From Chloroflexota bacterium (GTDB lineage Bacteria; Chloroflexota; Anaerolineae; Promineifilales; Promineifilaceae), in NCBI GenBank assembly GCA_002746795.1, contig PDQY01000105.1:1-53157 (forward strand): 53,157 bases of DNA, given 5' to 3'. Made by a program: the position numbers and the translations under genes. A model generated the notes under the pieces. The model worked only from the letters and a program-made list of their open reading frames with translations. It was not told where the DNA came from and made no database searches. Below, piece by piece: positions 17,574-26,680 of the stretch (the first letter of the stretch is position 1; every line of letters begins with the position of its first letter).

Positions 17574-17669
17574 AAAAAAGGTCAGCCTGCAACTACCTGT
17601 CTGTCCCATACTATGAGCTATCTCATCATCCTTGCCAAAAGCAGTTACAGGCAAATAGGGAGGTATACG

Positions 17670-18074
17670 ATGGCACAAGTATCAAACTCCAATCACGGTA
17701 ACAACGAAGATACCTTTCGGGTGAAAGAAACACGCTATTTGGTGCGTTCCATTGGCATTTTGGCACTGCTTACCGGGCTTATTTATCTGCGCGTCATCGG
17801 CATGGAAGCAATGGCCTCTTTGCAAACCAATCAGGGCTTAACGGCCGTTTCCCTTCTATTTGGTCTGCTCATCCTAGCCATTGCCGGATTGGTATGCAGC
17901 TGGCGTTGGGAGCTCATTGGCGGACTGATCGCCGTGATAAGCGCCATTGGCATCGGCATCCTCGTCTTCTTCAACTTCACCGATTCCCCCTTATTCTCTG
18001 CACTGGCATACAGCTCACCTTTCTTCATCACTGGTATCTTACTGCTTGCATGTTCGCGGCGATCCAGTCAATAA
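17670..18074 (+). CDS. Small four-helix membrane protein at the head of the hydrogenase operon
   Basis: A 134-residue protein of unknown function with four hydrophobic helices: IGILALLTGLIYL, AVSLLFGLLILAIAGLV, LIGGLIAVISAIGIGILVFF and SSPFFITGILLLA. The start is ATG 17670 after GGGAGG (17658-17663); the open frame extends upstream only through the repeat, so the longer start is rejected. It ends 36 bp before the MbhD-like gene and may be an accessory membrane subunit or an unrelated protein. No motif is recognised. Confidence 0.6.
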   Translation: MAQVSNSNHGNNEDTFRVKETRYLVRSIGILALLTGLIYLRVIGMEAMASLQTNQGLTAVSLLFGLLILAIAGLVCSWRWELIGGLIAVISAIGIGILVFFNFTDSPLFSALAYSSPFFITGILLLACSRRSSQ

Positions 18075-18110
18075 CTCATTACCCATTTGGATGAGACGGA
18101 GATATCCATC

Positions 18111-18689
18111 ATGGTTACCACGCTCATCATCGTGTTGGCGCTCATACTTGCTGTTTTCCAGGCAATAAGAACAAAACACCTGCTACCTGCTGCCCTATGG
18201 CTGGCCTGCACCAGTGCCCTAACCGCCTGTTTGCTGTATACCCTGGGTGCCCATGAAGTAGCTGTGATTGAACTAAGCGTTGGCGCTGGTTTGGTCACAG
18301 TCCTTTTCGTGTTTGGCATCAGTATTGCAGGCGAAGACGCCATGGGCAAACCAGCCTTAGTGCCCTGGACTATCGCTGGGGCAGTGGCATTGACAGCCAT
18401 GGGATTAGTCGCCTGGTTTACACTACCCACGAGCGAACCAGCAGCCGCTGTTGCTGAACCAGCATTCTCCACCATGTTGTGGGAGCAGCGCGGACTGGAT
18501 GTGCTTGTTCAGATTGGTCTTATCTTCGCTGGAGTACTCGGTATCCTGGGCATTTTGGCTGAAAAAGAGCCAGCGGCTCAAGCCATCCCAGAGCCGGTGC
18601 CAGCCCCACCCCAAAGCGGCTTACCTGAGCCACAACCAACCATTATCGAAGGTGCCGTTGACGGTGCCCTCCCGGAGATAACCGCATGA
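18111..18689 (+). CDS. Mrp antiporter/Mbh-type membrane subunit (MnhA C-terminal/MbhD-like, DUF4040)
   Basis: A 192-residue membrane protein. ALWLACTSALTACLLYTLGAHEVAVIELSVGAG is the hallmark of the DUF4040/MbhD region, where a Glu sits in a membrane helix. A further helix pair (residues about 80-150) resembles MbhE, and a Pro/Glu-rich tail ends the protein. In Mrp antiporters and membrane-bound hydrogenases this subunit helps form the ion-translocation path. ATG 18111 is chosen because ACGGAGA lies just before it. The stop overlaps the next start (ATGA at 18686), so the genes are translationally coupled. Confidence 0.75.
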   Translation: MVTTLIIVLALILAVFQAIRTKHLLPAALWLACTSALTACLLYTLGAHEVAVIELSVGAGLVTVLFVFGISIAGEDAMGKPALVPWTIAGAVALTAMGLVAWFTLPTSEPAAAVAEPAFSTMLWEQRGLDVLVQIGLIFAGVLGILGILAEKEPAAQAIPEPVPAPPQSGLPEPQPTIIEGAVDGALPEITA

Positions 18690-18994
18690 GTTCAGAATTA
18701 AGCATCGTTGTCATCGGTGTTTTCTGCCTTATCGGGGTAGGACTTTATGCTCTGCTCACCGTGCGCAACCTATTCCAAATCATCATTGCCCTGCAACTGC
18801 TCGTCAAAGGAGCCATCATCGCCTTAGTGGTAGCTGGTAAAATGAGCGGGCAAATCATGCTGGGACAAAGCCTGGCCATGACCGTCATCGTGGCTGACAC
18901 CATTGTGGCTGTCATTGGCCTGGCTTTAGCCGTTCAGGCCAAACGCTACCTGGGCACGCTGGACATTAAAGTGCTGTCCTCGCTGAAAGGATAA
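18686..18994 (+). CDS. NuoK/MnhC-like membrane subunit
   Basis: A 102-residue protein with three membrane helices. FCLIGVGLYALLTVRNLFQIIIALQLLVKG is the NuoK/MnhC signature, and a buried acidic residue occurs in TVIVADTIVAVIGLALAV. It links antiporter-like subunits to the rest of the complex. It overlaps the previous gene by 4 bp and precedes the NuoL-like gene by 3 bp. Confidence 0.8.
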   Translation: MSSELSIVVIGVFCLIGVGLYALLTVRNLFQIIIALQLLVKGAIIALVVAGKMSGQIMLGQSLAMTVIVADTIVAVIGLALAVQAKRYLGTLDIKVLSSLKG

Positions 18995-18997
18995 GCC

Positions 18998-20758
18998 ATG
19001 ATACCTGCAGCTTGGTTAGTTATTTTGACAATGACCTTGACCTGGGCAGGGGCTCTGTGCGTCTGGCTGTTAGGAGATAAGCGGAGCAGGCTGCAACACG
19101 CTTTCGCCATCATCTTTTCCCTGGCTGCCGCTGCGGCTGCCCTGGCTCTGATTCCCCACGCCACAGAAGAAGCGGTCATCTCTTTTGAGTTTGGCACTGC
19201 TTTTGGCGCGTTTACTTTCATTCCCAATAGTTTAGGCATCTTCCTGGCTGTGGTCGCTACCACAATTGGTAGTCTAGCGATTATTTTCTCTGTCGATTAC
19301 ATGCGCGGTGAAGCTCAGCTGGGCCGCTATTATGTGCTGATTCTCCTCTTTATTGGCTCGATGGCCGGGTTGGTACTCTCCGGCAGTTTGCTGCTGCTCT
19401 TCCTCTTTTGGGAAATGACAGCCTTCTGCTCTTACGCGCTCATCTCCTTCTTCAATGACGATCCGAAAGCAGTACGTGGTGGTATCAAAGCGTTAATTAT
19501 CACGCAGGTTGGTGGTGCTGGTTTGTTAACTGGCACCTTAGCTGCCTACAGCTACCTGGGCACATACCAAATCAACGATCTCTTGGTGCAAGCGTACCTC
19601 ATTCCACCAGAAATTTTGGCCTTCATTGGCTTCTCCTTCTTGATTGCAGCCATGGCAAAATCGGCGCAGGTTCCCTTCCACACCTGGCTCCCCGATGCGA
19701 TGGAAGCCCCAACTCCTGTAAGTGCGCTCATCCATGCCGCCACCATGGTGAATGCAGGGGTCTACTTGTTAGCTCGTTTCTACCCTGCTTTTGAAGATGT
19801 AGCTGGCTGGAAAACGGCCGTTCTCTTTGTGGGGATGATCACAGCACTCATAGCTGCCAGCATGGCTGTCGTCGCCAACGATTTGAAACGCACCCTGGCC
19901 TACTCCACCGTGAGCCAGTTGGGCTACATGGTCTATGCCCTTGGCGTAGGCGGTGTGCTGGCCAGCCAATTCCACCTCATGAGCCATGCCGTCTTCAAAG
20001 CATTGCTCTTCTTGGCGGCTGGCGCAGTCATCCATAGCGTTGACACTCGTGACATGCGCCAGATGGGTGGCTTGCGCAAAGCCATGCCCTTTACTGCTGT
20101 TGTCTTTATCATCGGGGCAGCTGCATTAGCTGGCCTGCCGATTTTCAACGGCTTCTGGAGTAAAGAACTCATCTTGGAAGCAGGCTTACACGAGGGGCCG
20201 CTGTGGGCATACCTCGGCGTATTGCTGGCAGCCGGTCTGACCGCCTTCTACAGCTTGCGCATGGTCAGCATGGTCTTCTTTGGCAAAGCCAACGCAACTG
20301 AATCCGTTCACATCCACCAAGCTGGCACAGCCATGAAAGTGGCGCTTGTGCCCCTGGCAATTGGTGCCCTGACCACCTGGCTCCTCATTGGCTCATTCGG
20401 CCATTGGCTGAAAGACACGCTGCCTGGTCAACATTTCCACACCATCACGCTGCTGGCATTTGTGATGGAAATTTTAACAGCCCCAGAAGCTTACGTGGCC
20501 ATGGGCATGGTTGCTCTTGGAGCCGCACTCTACTGGTTCCGGGACAAATGGGCCGCCCTCAGCAAACGATTTGCCTTCTGGGGACACTGGGCTGACAAAG
20601 GCTTTGGTTTTGAAGCCATCAACAAAGGTTTGGTCAACATCACACAAAAATCTGCGTCAGCGTTACAACTGACTCAAACAGGGCAATTGAACTGGAATAT
20701 CGCTGGCATTCTCCTGGGTTTGATTGCTGTCTTGTGTGTGGTGTTCTTCATACAGTAA
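18998..20758 (+). CDS. NuoL/MnhA-like proton or sodium-translocating subunit of the hydrogenase
   Basis: A 586-residue antiporter-like protein with about 14-16 helices. The ion-pathway Glu is in FLFWEMTAFCSYALISFF. The broken-helix Lys region is AMAKSAQVPFHTWLPDAMEAPTPVSALIHAATMVNAGVYL, and STVSQLGYMVYALGVGG and SHAVFKALLFLAAGAVIH follow. These residues drive ion pumping in complex I, Mrp and Mbh. A C-terminal extension has further helices but no long lateral helix like true NuoL. Starts 3 bp after the NuoK-like gene. Confidence 0.85.
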   Translation: MIPAAWLVILTMTLTWAGALCVWLLGDKRSRLQHAFAIIFSLAAAAAALALIPHATEEAVISFEFGTAFGAFTFIPNSLGIFLAVVATTIGSLAIIFSVDYMRGEAQLGRYYVLILLFIGSMAGLVLSGSLLLLFLFWEMTAFCSYALISFFNDDPKAVRGGIKALIITQVGGAGLLTGTLAAYSYLGTYQINDLLVQAYLIPPEILAFIGFSFLIAAMAKSAQVPFHTWLPDAMEAPTPVSALIHAATMVNAGVYLLARFYPAFEDVAGWKTAVLFVGMITALIAASMAVVANDLKRTLAYSTVSQLGYMVYALGVGGVLASQFHLMSHAVFKALLFLAAGAVIHSVDTRDMRQMGGLRKAMPFTAVVFIIGAAALAGLPIFNGFWSKELILEAGLHEGPLWAYLGVLLAAGLTAFYSLRMVSMVFFGKANATESVHIHQAGTAMKVALVPLAIGALTTWLLIGSFGHWLKDTLPGQHFHTITLLAFVMEILTAPEAYVAMGMVALGAALYWFRDKWAALSKRFAFWGHWADKGFGFEAINKGLVNITQKSASALQLTQTGQLNWNIAGILLGLIAVLCVVFFIQ

Positions 20759-20827
20759 ACAGGCAGCCGTGTGCAGGATGACCGGCCGCCGATGACTGGA
20801 TACCGGTTACCAATAACGGAATGAGAA

Positions 20828-22351
20828 ATGGAAACGTTCAACTTGGACAACATTCCCTTATTCGTATGGCTCATCTGGATACCCCTGTTGTGGTCGCCGA
20901 TAGTCTACCTGGTTGGTCGGATTATCACGCGCCACAATTCGCAGCAAACGGCCGTTGCCCGTTGGATTGCGTTGCTGGCCATCGCCACGGTCTGGGTACC
21001 GTTGGTTGGCGTCTGGCAGCAGTTTCAGGCAGAGAGCATCAGGGAATGGAGCTACGGGACAGTTACGCTGCGTGTAGATGGCTTGAGTTTGCTTCTGGCA
21101 ACGGCCGTTCTCACCCTAACCACCCTCGTCCTCATCTACTCCACACCCTACATGCGCGGTGAGCTAGGTGAGTCTAAATACTACGCCATGCTGCTCGCCA
21201 TTACCGGCGTCATGATCGGCCTCGGCAGCACCGGTGATCTGTTCAACTTGTGGCTCTGGTTTGAAGCGATGGCCATCACCTCATACCTCCTGGTTGCTTT
21301 TTACCGCGACCAACCCGCTTCGCTGGAGGCAGGTATCAAATATCTGGTACAAAGTGCGACAGGCTCCGTTTTCGTGCTGCTGGGTATCGCGCTGGTGCTG
21401 GCAGAAACTGGCACGCTCGATGTCTGGGAAATCTCCGCATACGCCAACGCAGCCTCCATGCTGCTGCTAACAGCTGGTGCCCTCTTCGTCATTGGCTATG
21501 GCGTTAAAGTAGCGATTGTGCCCCTGCACACCTGGCTGCCAGATGCACACGCGCAAGCGCCCAGCGGCATCAGCGCCATACTCTCCGGTATCGTCATCGA
21601 AGCCGGACTCATCGCTATGCTTCGTGCCTTATCCCCGTTGACTGGTTCTGCCTCGTCCTTCGGCATCTTGCTCTTGATTTTCGGCACACTGAACATGGTC
21701 GTGGGCAATTTGCTGGCACTGCGCCAACAACAAGTCAAACGCCTGCTAGCCTATTCCAGCTTGACCCATGTTGGCTACATGCTCATCGGTCTGGGCATCG
21801 CTATTTACTTCGGCAGTAAAGTAGGTGCCAGCGGCAGCATGTTCCACATTCTCAGCCACAGCCTGATGAAAGGGCTGGCCTTCCTCTCGGCAGGCACCCT
21901 GCTTTATGTGATGCACACCGCCAAGAATAGCCACAGCCCGCTCACGATTCAGGATTTGGCGGGCAGTTCCCAAAAATATCCGTTTATTGCCCTGGTGTTC
22001 AGCATTGCGCTGCTCGGTTTGGGCGGGATTCCACCGCTGGTGGGCTTCATGTCTAAATGGCAAATTTTTGTGGCGGGCTTTGAAACGAAGAACTGGATCA
22101 TCTTTGGGTTGGTACTCTTTGCTGCCCTCAACAGTGTGCTATCGCTGGCGTACTACGCCCCCCTGATCAACGCTGTTTATAGAAGAAACCCATCAACGGC
22201 CGTTCTCCAGGGAGAGCCTGTGCCTGCATTGATGAATATTCCGCTAGGTCTGTTGGCAATGGCCGTCATCGTGATTGGTCTCTGGCCCAGCCTGGTAACG
22301 CCCATCGTAGACCCCGCCGCCGCCACCCTGATGGCGATGTTTGGAGGATAG
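20828..22351 (+). CDS. NuoN/MnhD-like proton or sodium-translocating subunit of the hydrogenase
   Basis: A 507-residue second antiporter-like subunit, distinct from the preceding gene. The Glu is in LFNLWLWFEAMAITSYLLVAF. The Lys helix and following segment read YGVKVAIVPLHTWLPDAHAQAPSGISAILSG, then AYSSLTHVGYMLIGLG and ILSHSLMKGLAFLSAGTL. This is the MnhD/MbhH/HyfB type. Two antiporter modules predict pumping at two sites. Start ATG 20828 is preceded by GGAATGAGA. Confidence 0.85.
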   Translation: METFNLDNIPLFVWLIWIPLLWSPIVYLVGRIITRHNSQQTAVARWIALLAIATVWVPLVGVWQQFQAESIREWSYGTVTLRVDGLSLLLATAVLTLTTLVLIYSTPYMRGELGESKYYAMLLAITGVMIGLGSTGDLFNLWLWFEAMAITSYLLVAFYRDQPASLEAGIKYLVQSATGSVFVLLGIALVLAETGTLDVWEISAYANAASMLLLTAGALFVIGYGVKVAIVPLHTWLPDAHAQAPSGISAILSGIVIEAGLIAMLRALSPLTGSASSFGILLLIFGTLNMVVGNLLALRQQQVKRLLAYSSLTHVGYMLIGLGIAIYFGSKVGASGSMFHILSHSLMKGLAFLSAGTLLYVMHTAKNSHSPLTIQDLAGSSQKYPFIALVFSIALLGLGGIPPLVGFMSKWQIFVAGFETKNWIIFGLVLFAALNSVLSLAYYAPLINAVYRRNPSTAVLQGEPVPALMNIPLGLLAMAVIVIGLWPSLVTPIVDPAAATLMAMFGG

Positions 22352-22355
22352 ATAA

Positions 22356-22667
22356 ATGAGTGTCCTGCTAATGCCACCCATTGCCTTTATACTGTATATC
22401 GTTCTGGTCGGCATCTTATCTGGCCTGGGTAAGCTTATGGCCGAACCAAACAGCCCCAGTGCCGAAAAGACCAGCTCTTACACCGGTGGTGAGAACCTCC
22501 CCGTCAAAGTTGGCGTGCCCGGTTACAAACCATTCTTCGTCATCGCCTTGTTCTTTGCCGTTTTGCATTTGGGCGTACTCATGTTAGGCAGTGCTATCGT
22601 CTCACCTATCTCGATTTTGTACTTGGGCGGCTTGATTCTGGCACTCTTAGCTTTGATTCTAGGGTGA
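22356..22667 (+). CDS. NuoA-like membrane subunit
   Basis: A 103-residue protein with three helices: IAFILYIVLVGILSGLGKLM, FFVIALFFAVLHLGVLML and ISILYLGGLILALLALIL. The loop SSYTGGENLPVKVGVPGYK and the following FF-x-ALFFAVLHL resemble NuoA or the equivalent small subunit of group 4 hydrogenases. Starts 4 bp after the NuoN-like gene. Confidence 0.65.
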   Translation: MSVLLMPPIAFILYIVLVGILSGLGKLMAEPNSPSAEKTSSYTGGENLPVKVGVPGYKPFFVIALFFAVLHLGVLMLGSAIVSPISILYLGGLILALLALILG

Positions 22668-22730
22668 ATTGTATTCCGTGTTTCGCAAACCGATCACCGA
22701 TTGTGGCATGCAAACGAAAAAGGAATTCTT

Positions 22731-23231
22731 ATGAACATTACACAAGAATGGAATGACATTCTCGACAAAGTAAAAACATGGGCTCGTGTGAACTCACCCT
22801 GGCTCATCCATTACAACAGCGGTTCCTGCAATGGCTGTGACATTGAAATTTTAGCCACATTGACCCCACGCTACGATGCAGAGCGTCTTGGCGTCAAACT
22901 ACAAGGCAGCCCGCGCCACGCTGATATACTCGTTTGCACAGGTCCCGTCACGCTGCAATCTCGGGCTCGCTTGCAACGCATCTACGAACAGATGCCCGAC
23001 CCCAAATTCGTGGTCGCGGTCGGCTCCTGTGCCATCTCTGGCGGCGTTTTCCGGAGCTGCTACAACGTGGTTGGCCACATTGACGAAGTCCTTCCGGTGG
23101 ATGCCTACATTCCAGGCTGCCCACCTCGCCCAGAAGCGATTATCGACGGCCTCGTGAAGTTGTTAACGGCCTTGCAAGCTGGCAAACCGATTGAGGTCAA
23201 CAAGCCGGAGGAGTTGTTAGATGTTGTGTGA
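22731..23231 (+). CDS. Group 4 [NiFe] hydrogenase small subunit (NuoB-like)
   Basis: A 166-residue protein carrying the proximal [4Fe-4S] cluster next to the NiFe site. The four Cys ligands are at residues 33 and 36 (GSCNGCDIE), 100 (VAVGSCAISGG) and 130 (IPGCPPRPEA), as in NuoB/EchC/MbhJ. The start at ATG 22731 follows AAAAAGGA. The 3' end overlaps the next gene by 11 bp. Confidence 0.9.
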   Translation: MNITQEWNDILDKVKTWARVNSPWLIHYNSGSCNGCDIEILATLTPRYDAERLGVKLQGSPRHADILVCTGPVTLQSRARLQRIYEQMPDPKFVVAVGSCAISGGVFRSCYNVVGHIDEVLPVDAYIPGCPPRPEAIIDGLVKLLTALQAGKPIEVNKPEELLDVV

Positions 23232-23778
23232 ATCGGAAACCGAAGTAAATGAACTGCTGCATCAGGCAGAGGAAATCCTCAAACCCTGGATTCCTGAAGC
23301 AAATCGCCCACAGCCAGAGGAAAAAGAGCCAACTCGTGGCGAAAACCAGCTCATGTTTGACTATGACAAGCGGCGAATCAAGTTAACAGGAAACGGCCGT
23401 CCTGACGTTCTCGATATGGAAGTCTCCGCTGAAAATTTATTAGCGGTAATTGCAGCACTGTTGGCTAACGAATGGGGATACCTCGCCACCATCACCGGCG
23501 TTGACCTGGGCGTGGAAGCTGGCGAAATTGAAGTGCTGTATCACTTCTGTCATGGTGCTGCGGTCGTCACGCTGGTAGTGACAGTACCGCGTGAAAATCC
23601 AGAAGTGCCCACTGTTTGTGGCCTTATTCCTTCTGCCAGCTTCTACGAACGAGAGCTGCGGGAAATGTTAGGGATCACCATCACCGACACACCAAACACA
23701 GACCATCTCTTCCTACCCGACGAGTGGCCCAAAGGTGTCTATCCACTGCGCAAAGACTTTGAAATGCCTGCCAACTAA
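23221..23778 (+). CDS. NuoC-like subunit (30 kDa domain) of the hydrogenase
   Basis: A 185-residue soluble subunit. The family motif SFYERELREMLGI and the following PDEWPKGVYPLRKDF are the C-terminal signature of the NADH dehydrogenase 30 kDa/EchD domain, which packs against the catalytic subunit. The first 45 residues are a charged extension not usual in the family. Translationally coupled to the small subunit by an 11-bp overlap. Confidence 0.85.
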   Translation: MLCESETEVNELLHQAEEILKPWIPEANRPQPEEKEPTRGENQLMFDYDKRRIKLTGNGRPDVLDMEVSAENLLAVIAALLANEWGYLATITGVDLGVEAGEIEVLYHFCHGAAVVTLVVTVPRENPEVPTVCGLIPSASFYERELREMLGITITDTPNTDHLFLPDEWPKGVYPLRKDFEMPAN

Positions 23779-23866
23779 ACATTTTCAGAGGCATGGTAAG
23801 CACTTTTAACTTTTCATAAACGATTTCAGATATAGACATGTCATGCGCAGGAGTGACGATGAAATA

Positions 23867-23940
23867 AAACATGGAATTACATCGTCAGTTTCGCGGAACG
23901 GTAAGGAAACGATGTCGTCGTATGCTCTAATTTCCGTTCC
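23867..23940 (+). repeat. Type II palindromic intergenic repeat, copy 3 (uninterrupted)
   Basis: A 74-bp copy lying between the NuoC-like and large-subunit genes, inside the operon. GGAACGG (23895-23901) pairs with CCGTTCC (23934-23940). The internal ACGATGTCGTCGT is related to that of copy 1. Its location could affect mRNA processing or the ratio of subunits. Confidence 0.72.
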
Positions 23941-23962
23941 CACGTGAAGGAACAAAATCATT

Positions 23963-25165
23963 ATGATGCTTGAAATGACCCAAAAAGAAGAAAAATTCAT
24001 CATCCCCATCGGTCCACAGCATCCGGCACTCAAAGAGCCTGGTCACTTTGAATTTGCTGTAGATGGTGAGGTGGTCACCGAGGCTACCGTGCGCCTGGGC
24101 TACGTCCATCGCGGCATTGAGAAGGGAGCCGAATCCCGAAACTGGAATCAGAACCTCTACCTCGTCGAGCGCATATGTGGCATTTGTTCACATATTCATG
24201 CCTTCACATACGCTCGTGGTGTAGAACGACTGGCAAAAGTGGCCGTTCCTGCTCGCGCTCAAGCCATACGTGTTTTGGTCGCAGAGCTAGAACGCATCCA
24301 CAGCCATATGCTCTGGTTCGGCGTTGCCGCTCACGAAGCTGGCTTCGACACCCTGTTCATGTTCTCCTGGCGCGACCGCGAAACCATCATGGACATCCTG
24401 GAAAGCCTGACTGGCAACCGCGTCAACTACTCGGCAAATGTCCTCGGTGGTGTGAAATTCGATGTGACTGATGAACACCGTAAAATGATTCTGGAAGCCG
24501 TCGATTTTATGGAAAAACGTACCAAGCATTATTTAGATGTCGTCACGACAGATGCGATGTTCTTGCAACGGACACGGGGTATCGGCGTGGCTAATCTGGA
24601 ACAAGCTAAACGACTTGGTATTTTAGGACCAACGGCACGCGCCTCTGGTGTCAGGCGAGATGTCCGCGTTGATGCCCCTTACTCCGCTTATGATCAATTT
24701 CCCATCAAAATGGTAGTGGAAACGGCCGGTGATTTGGAAGCACGATTTGTGGTTCGTCTGAAAGAGCTGTTTGAAAGCTATCGCGTGATCCGCGAAATCC
24801 TTGACAATCTGCCTGAAGGTGACTTGCAAGTCAAACGTTTCCCTCGTCGCCTTAAACCAGGCGAGGTTATCAGCCGTGTAGAAGCACCGCGTGGTGAAGT
24901 GTTCTACTACATTCGCAGCAGCGGCAAAGATTCACCGGAGCGGCTGAAAGTGCGCACCCCTACGATGATGAACATGGCCTCTGTCCTGGCCATGGCGGTC
25001 GGCCATCAATTAGCCGACATGCCTATGCTCTTAGTTGGAATCGACCCTTGTTTCTCTTGTAATGACCGGGGTGTGACTATTTGCAATTCCCAGGGCAAGC
25101 ATGGCCAATGGACGTGGGAACGTCTACGTCAGCATGGCATTGATTATTACGCAAAGAAGGCTTAG
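23963..25165 (+). CDS. Group 4 [NiFe] hydrogenase large subunit
   Basis: A 400-residue catalytic subunit homologous to NuoD but retaining both NiFe-binding cysteine pairs: C72/C75 in RICGICSHIH and C363/C366 in DPCFSCNDR. True complex I NuoD lacks these, so this is a hydrogenase, membrane-bound and energy-converting by its partners. After DPCFSCNDR come 31 more residues. A C-terminal tail there is what HycI-type proteases remove after nickel insertion, and such a protease is encoded at the end of the operon. Start ATG 23963 with AAGGA at 23946-23950. The subgroup within group 4 is not assigned. Confidence 0.9.
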   Translation: MMLEMTQKEEKFIIPIGPQHPALKEPGHFEFAVDGEVVTEATVRLGYVHRGIEKGAESRNWNQNLYLVERICGICSHIHAFTYARGVERLAKVAVPARAQAIRVLVAELERIHSHMLWFGVAAHEAGFDTLFMFSWRDRETIMDILESLTGNRVNYSANVLGGVKFDVTDEHRKMILEAVDFMEKRTKHYLDVVTTDAMFLQRTRGIGVANLEQAKRLGILGPTARASGVRRDVRVDAPYSAYDQFPIKMVVETAGDLEARFVVRLKELFESYRVIREILDNLPEGDLQVKRFPRRLKPGEVISRVEAPRGEVFYYIRSSGKDSPERLKVRTPTMMNMASVLAMAVGHQLADMPMLLVGIDPCFSCNDRGVTICNSQGKHGQWTWERLRQHGIDYYAKKA

Positions 25166-25187
25166 GGGTGCCGATGAAACACAATTA

Positions 25188-25279
25188 AGTGCGCATCCAT
25201 AAATAAGGTATGGAATTGATGGATGCACTGCAAATGACCCTTACCCAGGAAAAACGGGGAGTAATTTTTAGACGGTCAT
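25188..25279 (+). repeat. Type I MITE-like repeat, copy 2, flanked by TA
   Basis: A 92-bp copy in the gap before the NuoH-like gene. It starts AGTGCGCATCCATAAATAAG and ends GACGGTCAT. TA lies at 25186-25187 and 25280-25281. Hairpin arms match copy 1 (GCATCCAT with ATGGATGC, and AATGACCCTT with AGACGGTCATT). It has an open frame continuing into the next gene, which can mislead start prediction. Confidence 0.68.
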
Positions 25280-25296
25280 TAAGCACAGGTTTAATT

Positions 25297-26223
25297 ATGG
25301 ACGCATTAGGAAATATCGTGGCATTGCTCTTTTTCCCTGGCGGATTGTTTGTCCTTTTTGCGGGGTTGATGTATGAGTGGCTGGATCACAAAATCATCGC
25401 TCGCACGCAAAACCGGATAGGGCCGCGCTGGTTTCAACCCTTGGCTGATGCCATTAAGCTGTTATCAAAAGAAGAGATTGTGCCCGATGGCGTCAATCCT
25501 GTTCTTTTTGCTATTTTGCCGCTCATTGCCTTGGCTGGAGCGTTAACGGCCTCTTTATACGTGCCCATGGCGGGTTTGGAGCCGGCGTATAGTTTCCCTG
25601 GCGATCTCATCGTGGCGGTTTATATGCTGAGTTTGCTCACATTGAGTATCGGTCTGGCTGGTGCCAATGCCAAGGACCGCTTCTCATTGGTGGGATCAAC
25701 CCGTGCCTTAACACAATTGTTTGCCTATGAAGCCCCTTTCTTGTTGGCACTTCTTGGACCAGCTATTGCTGCTGGCAGTTGGCAGATTAGTGACATCATA
25801 GCTTACACTGAAACGCACACGTGGATGATGTTTGTGCAACCGATTGGCTTTGTGGTGGCGCTTATTGGCTTGATGGGTAAGTTAGAACTGCCGCCCTTCG
25901 ATTCACCTGAAGCGGAAACTGAAATTGTTGCTGGAGCCCTAACTGAATACAGTGGTCGTGGTCTGGCGATTTTCCATTTGGGTAAAGGGGCGGAATTGAT
26001 TATTGGGTTGACTTTGATCACGGCTTTTTACATGGGTGGTGTTGCGAACCCGTTGTGGTTCTTAGTTAAAACTGTGGGGCTGTTGGCTGTTTTGGCGGCG
26101 CTGCAATCGTTGATGACGCGGCTGCGCATTGACCAGACTGTGGGGATATGGTGGCGTTATGGGGCGCTGCTGGTTTTGCTGCAAGGGTTGATTATTATGG
26201 TGTTTCAGCTAGTTTATGAGTGA
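25297..26223 (+). CDS. NuoH-like membrane subunit of the hydrogenase
   Basis: A 308-residue protein with about eight helices that anchors the catalytic module to the membrane. Conserved segments are IIARTQNRIGPRWFQPLADAIKLLSKE, FAYEAPFLLALLGP and the acidic loop KLELPPFDSPEAETEIVAGALTEYSG, as in NuoH/EchB/MbhM. The start ATG 25297 begins directly at the first helix; a longer in-frame start lies in the type I repeat and is rejected. Confidence 0.9.
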   Translation: MDALGNIVALLFFPGGLFVLFAGLMYEWLDHKIIARTQNRIGPRWFQPLADAIKLLSKEEIVPDGVNPVLFAILPLIALAGALTASLYVPMAGLEPAYSFPGDLIVAVYMLSLLTLSIGLAGANAKDRFSLVGSTRALTQLFAYEAPFLLALLGPAIAAGSWQISDIIAYTETHTWMMFVQPIGFVVALIGLMGKLELPPFDSPEAETEIVAGALTEYSGRGLAIFHLGKGAELIIGLTLITAFYMGGVANPLWFLVKTVGLLAVLAALQSLMTRLRIDQTVGIWWRYGALLVLLQGLIIMVFQLVYE

Positions 26224-26232
26224 GAAAATGTT

Positions 26233-26658
26233 ATGAAGATTGCAACCATGTTTAGTGATGTGATCGAATCGCTGTGGAAGAAGCCAGCGACTGTGCAATA
26301 TCCTTTTGAACGTGTCGAAGCACCTGAGCGGCTACGGGGCAAGTTGGAATGGGATCCAGAGAAATGCACGGGGTGTAATCTGTGCAGCAAGGATTGTCCG
26401 GCTGAAGCAATTGAGATCATCACGATTGACAAGAAAGCGAAACGGTTTGTGATGCAGTATCATGTTGACCGTTGTACTTATTGTGCCCAATGTGTGGAAA
26501 GCTGTCGTTTTAACTGCATTGAAATGTCAGATGAGCAATGGGAACTGGCAGCAACGGATAAGGTTCCTTTTGAAGTCAATTATGGACGAGAAGAAGACCT
26601 GGCAAAAGCCGTGGCAAAATTTGCTCTTGCAGACTTTGTCGAGACTATGTCAGGATAA
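26233..26658 (+). CDS. NuoI-like ferredoxin subunit with two [4Fe-4S] clusters
   Basis: A 141-residue electron-transfer subunit. Cluster motifs are C45, C48, C51, C55 (CTGCNLCSKDCP) and C81, C84, C87, C91 (CTYCAQCVESCR). It would receive electrons, probably from soluble ferredoxin, and pass them to the small subunit. Starts 9 bp after the NuoH-like gene. Confidence 0.9.
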   Translation: MKIATMFSDVIESLWKKPATVQYPFERVEAPERLRGKLEWDPEKCTGCNLCSKDCPAEAIEIITIDKKAKRFVMQYHVDRCTYCAQCVESCRFNCIEMSDEQWELAATDKVPFEVNYGREEDLAKAVAKFALADFVETMSG

Positions 26659-26680
26659 TGCCGGGAGGTGGCCCATTCGG

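Noticed and set aside
17469..17669. N-terminal extension of the small membrane protein that resembles the extension in front of the NuoH-like gene
   Set aside because: The similarity comes from the shared type I repeat DNA, not from a conserved peptide; proper start sites lie downstream.
23963..26658. Reading the NuoB/C/D/H/I-like genes as respiratory complex I
   Set aside because: The large subunit keeps both CxxC NiFe motifs, there are no NuoE/F/G or J genes, and a HycI-type protease is present.
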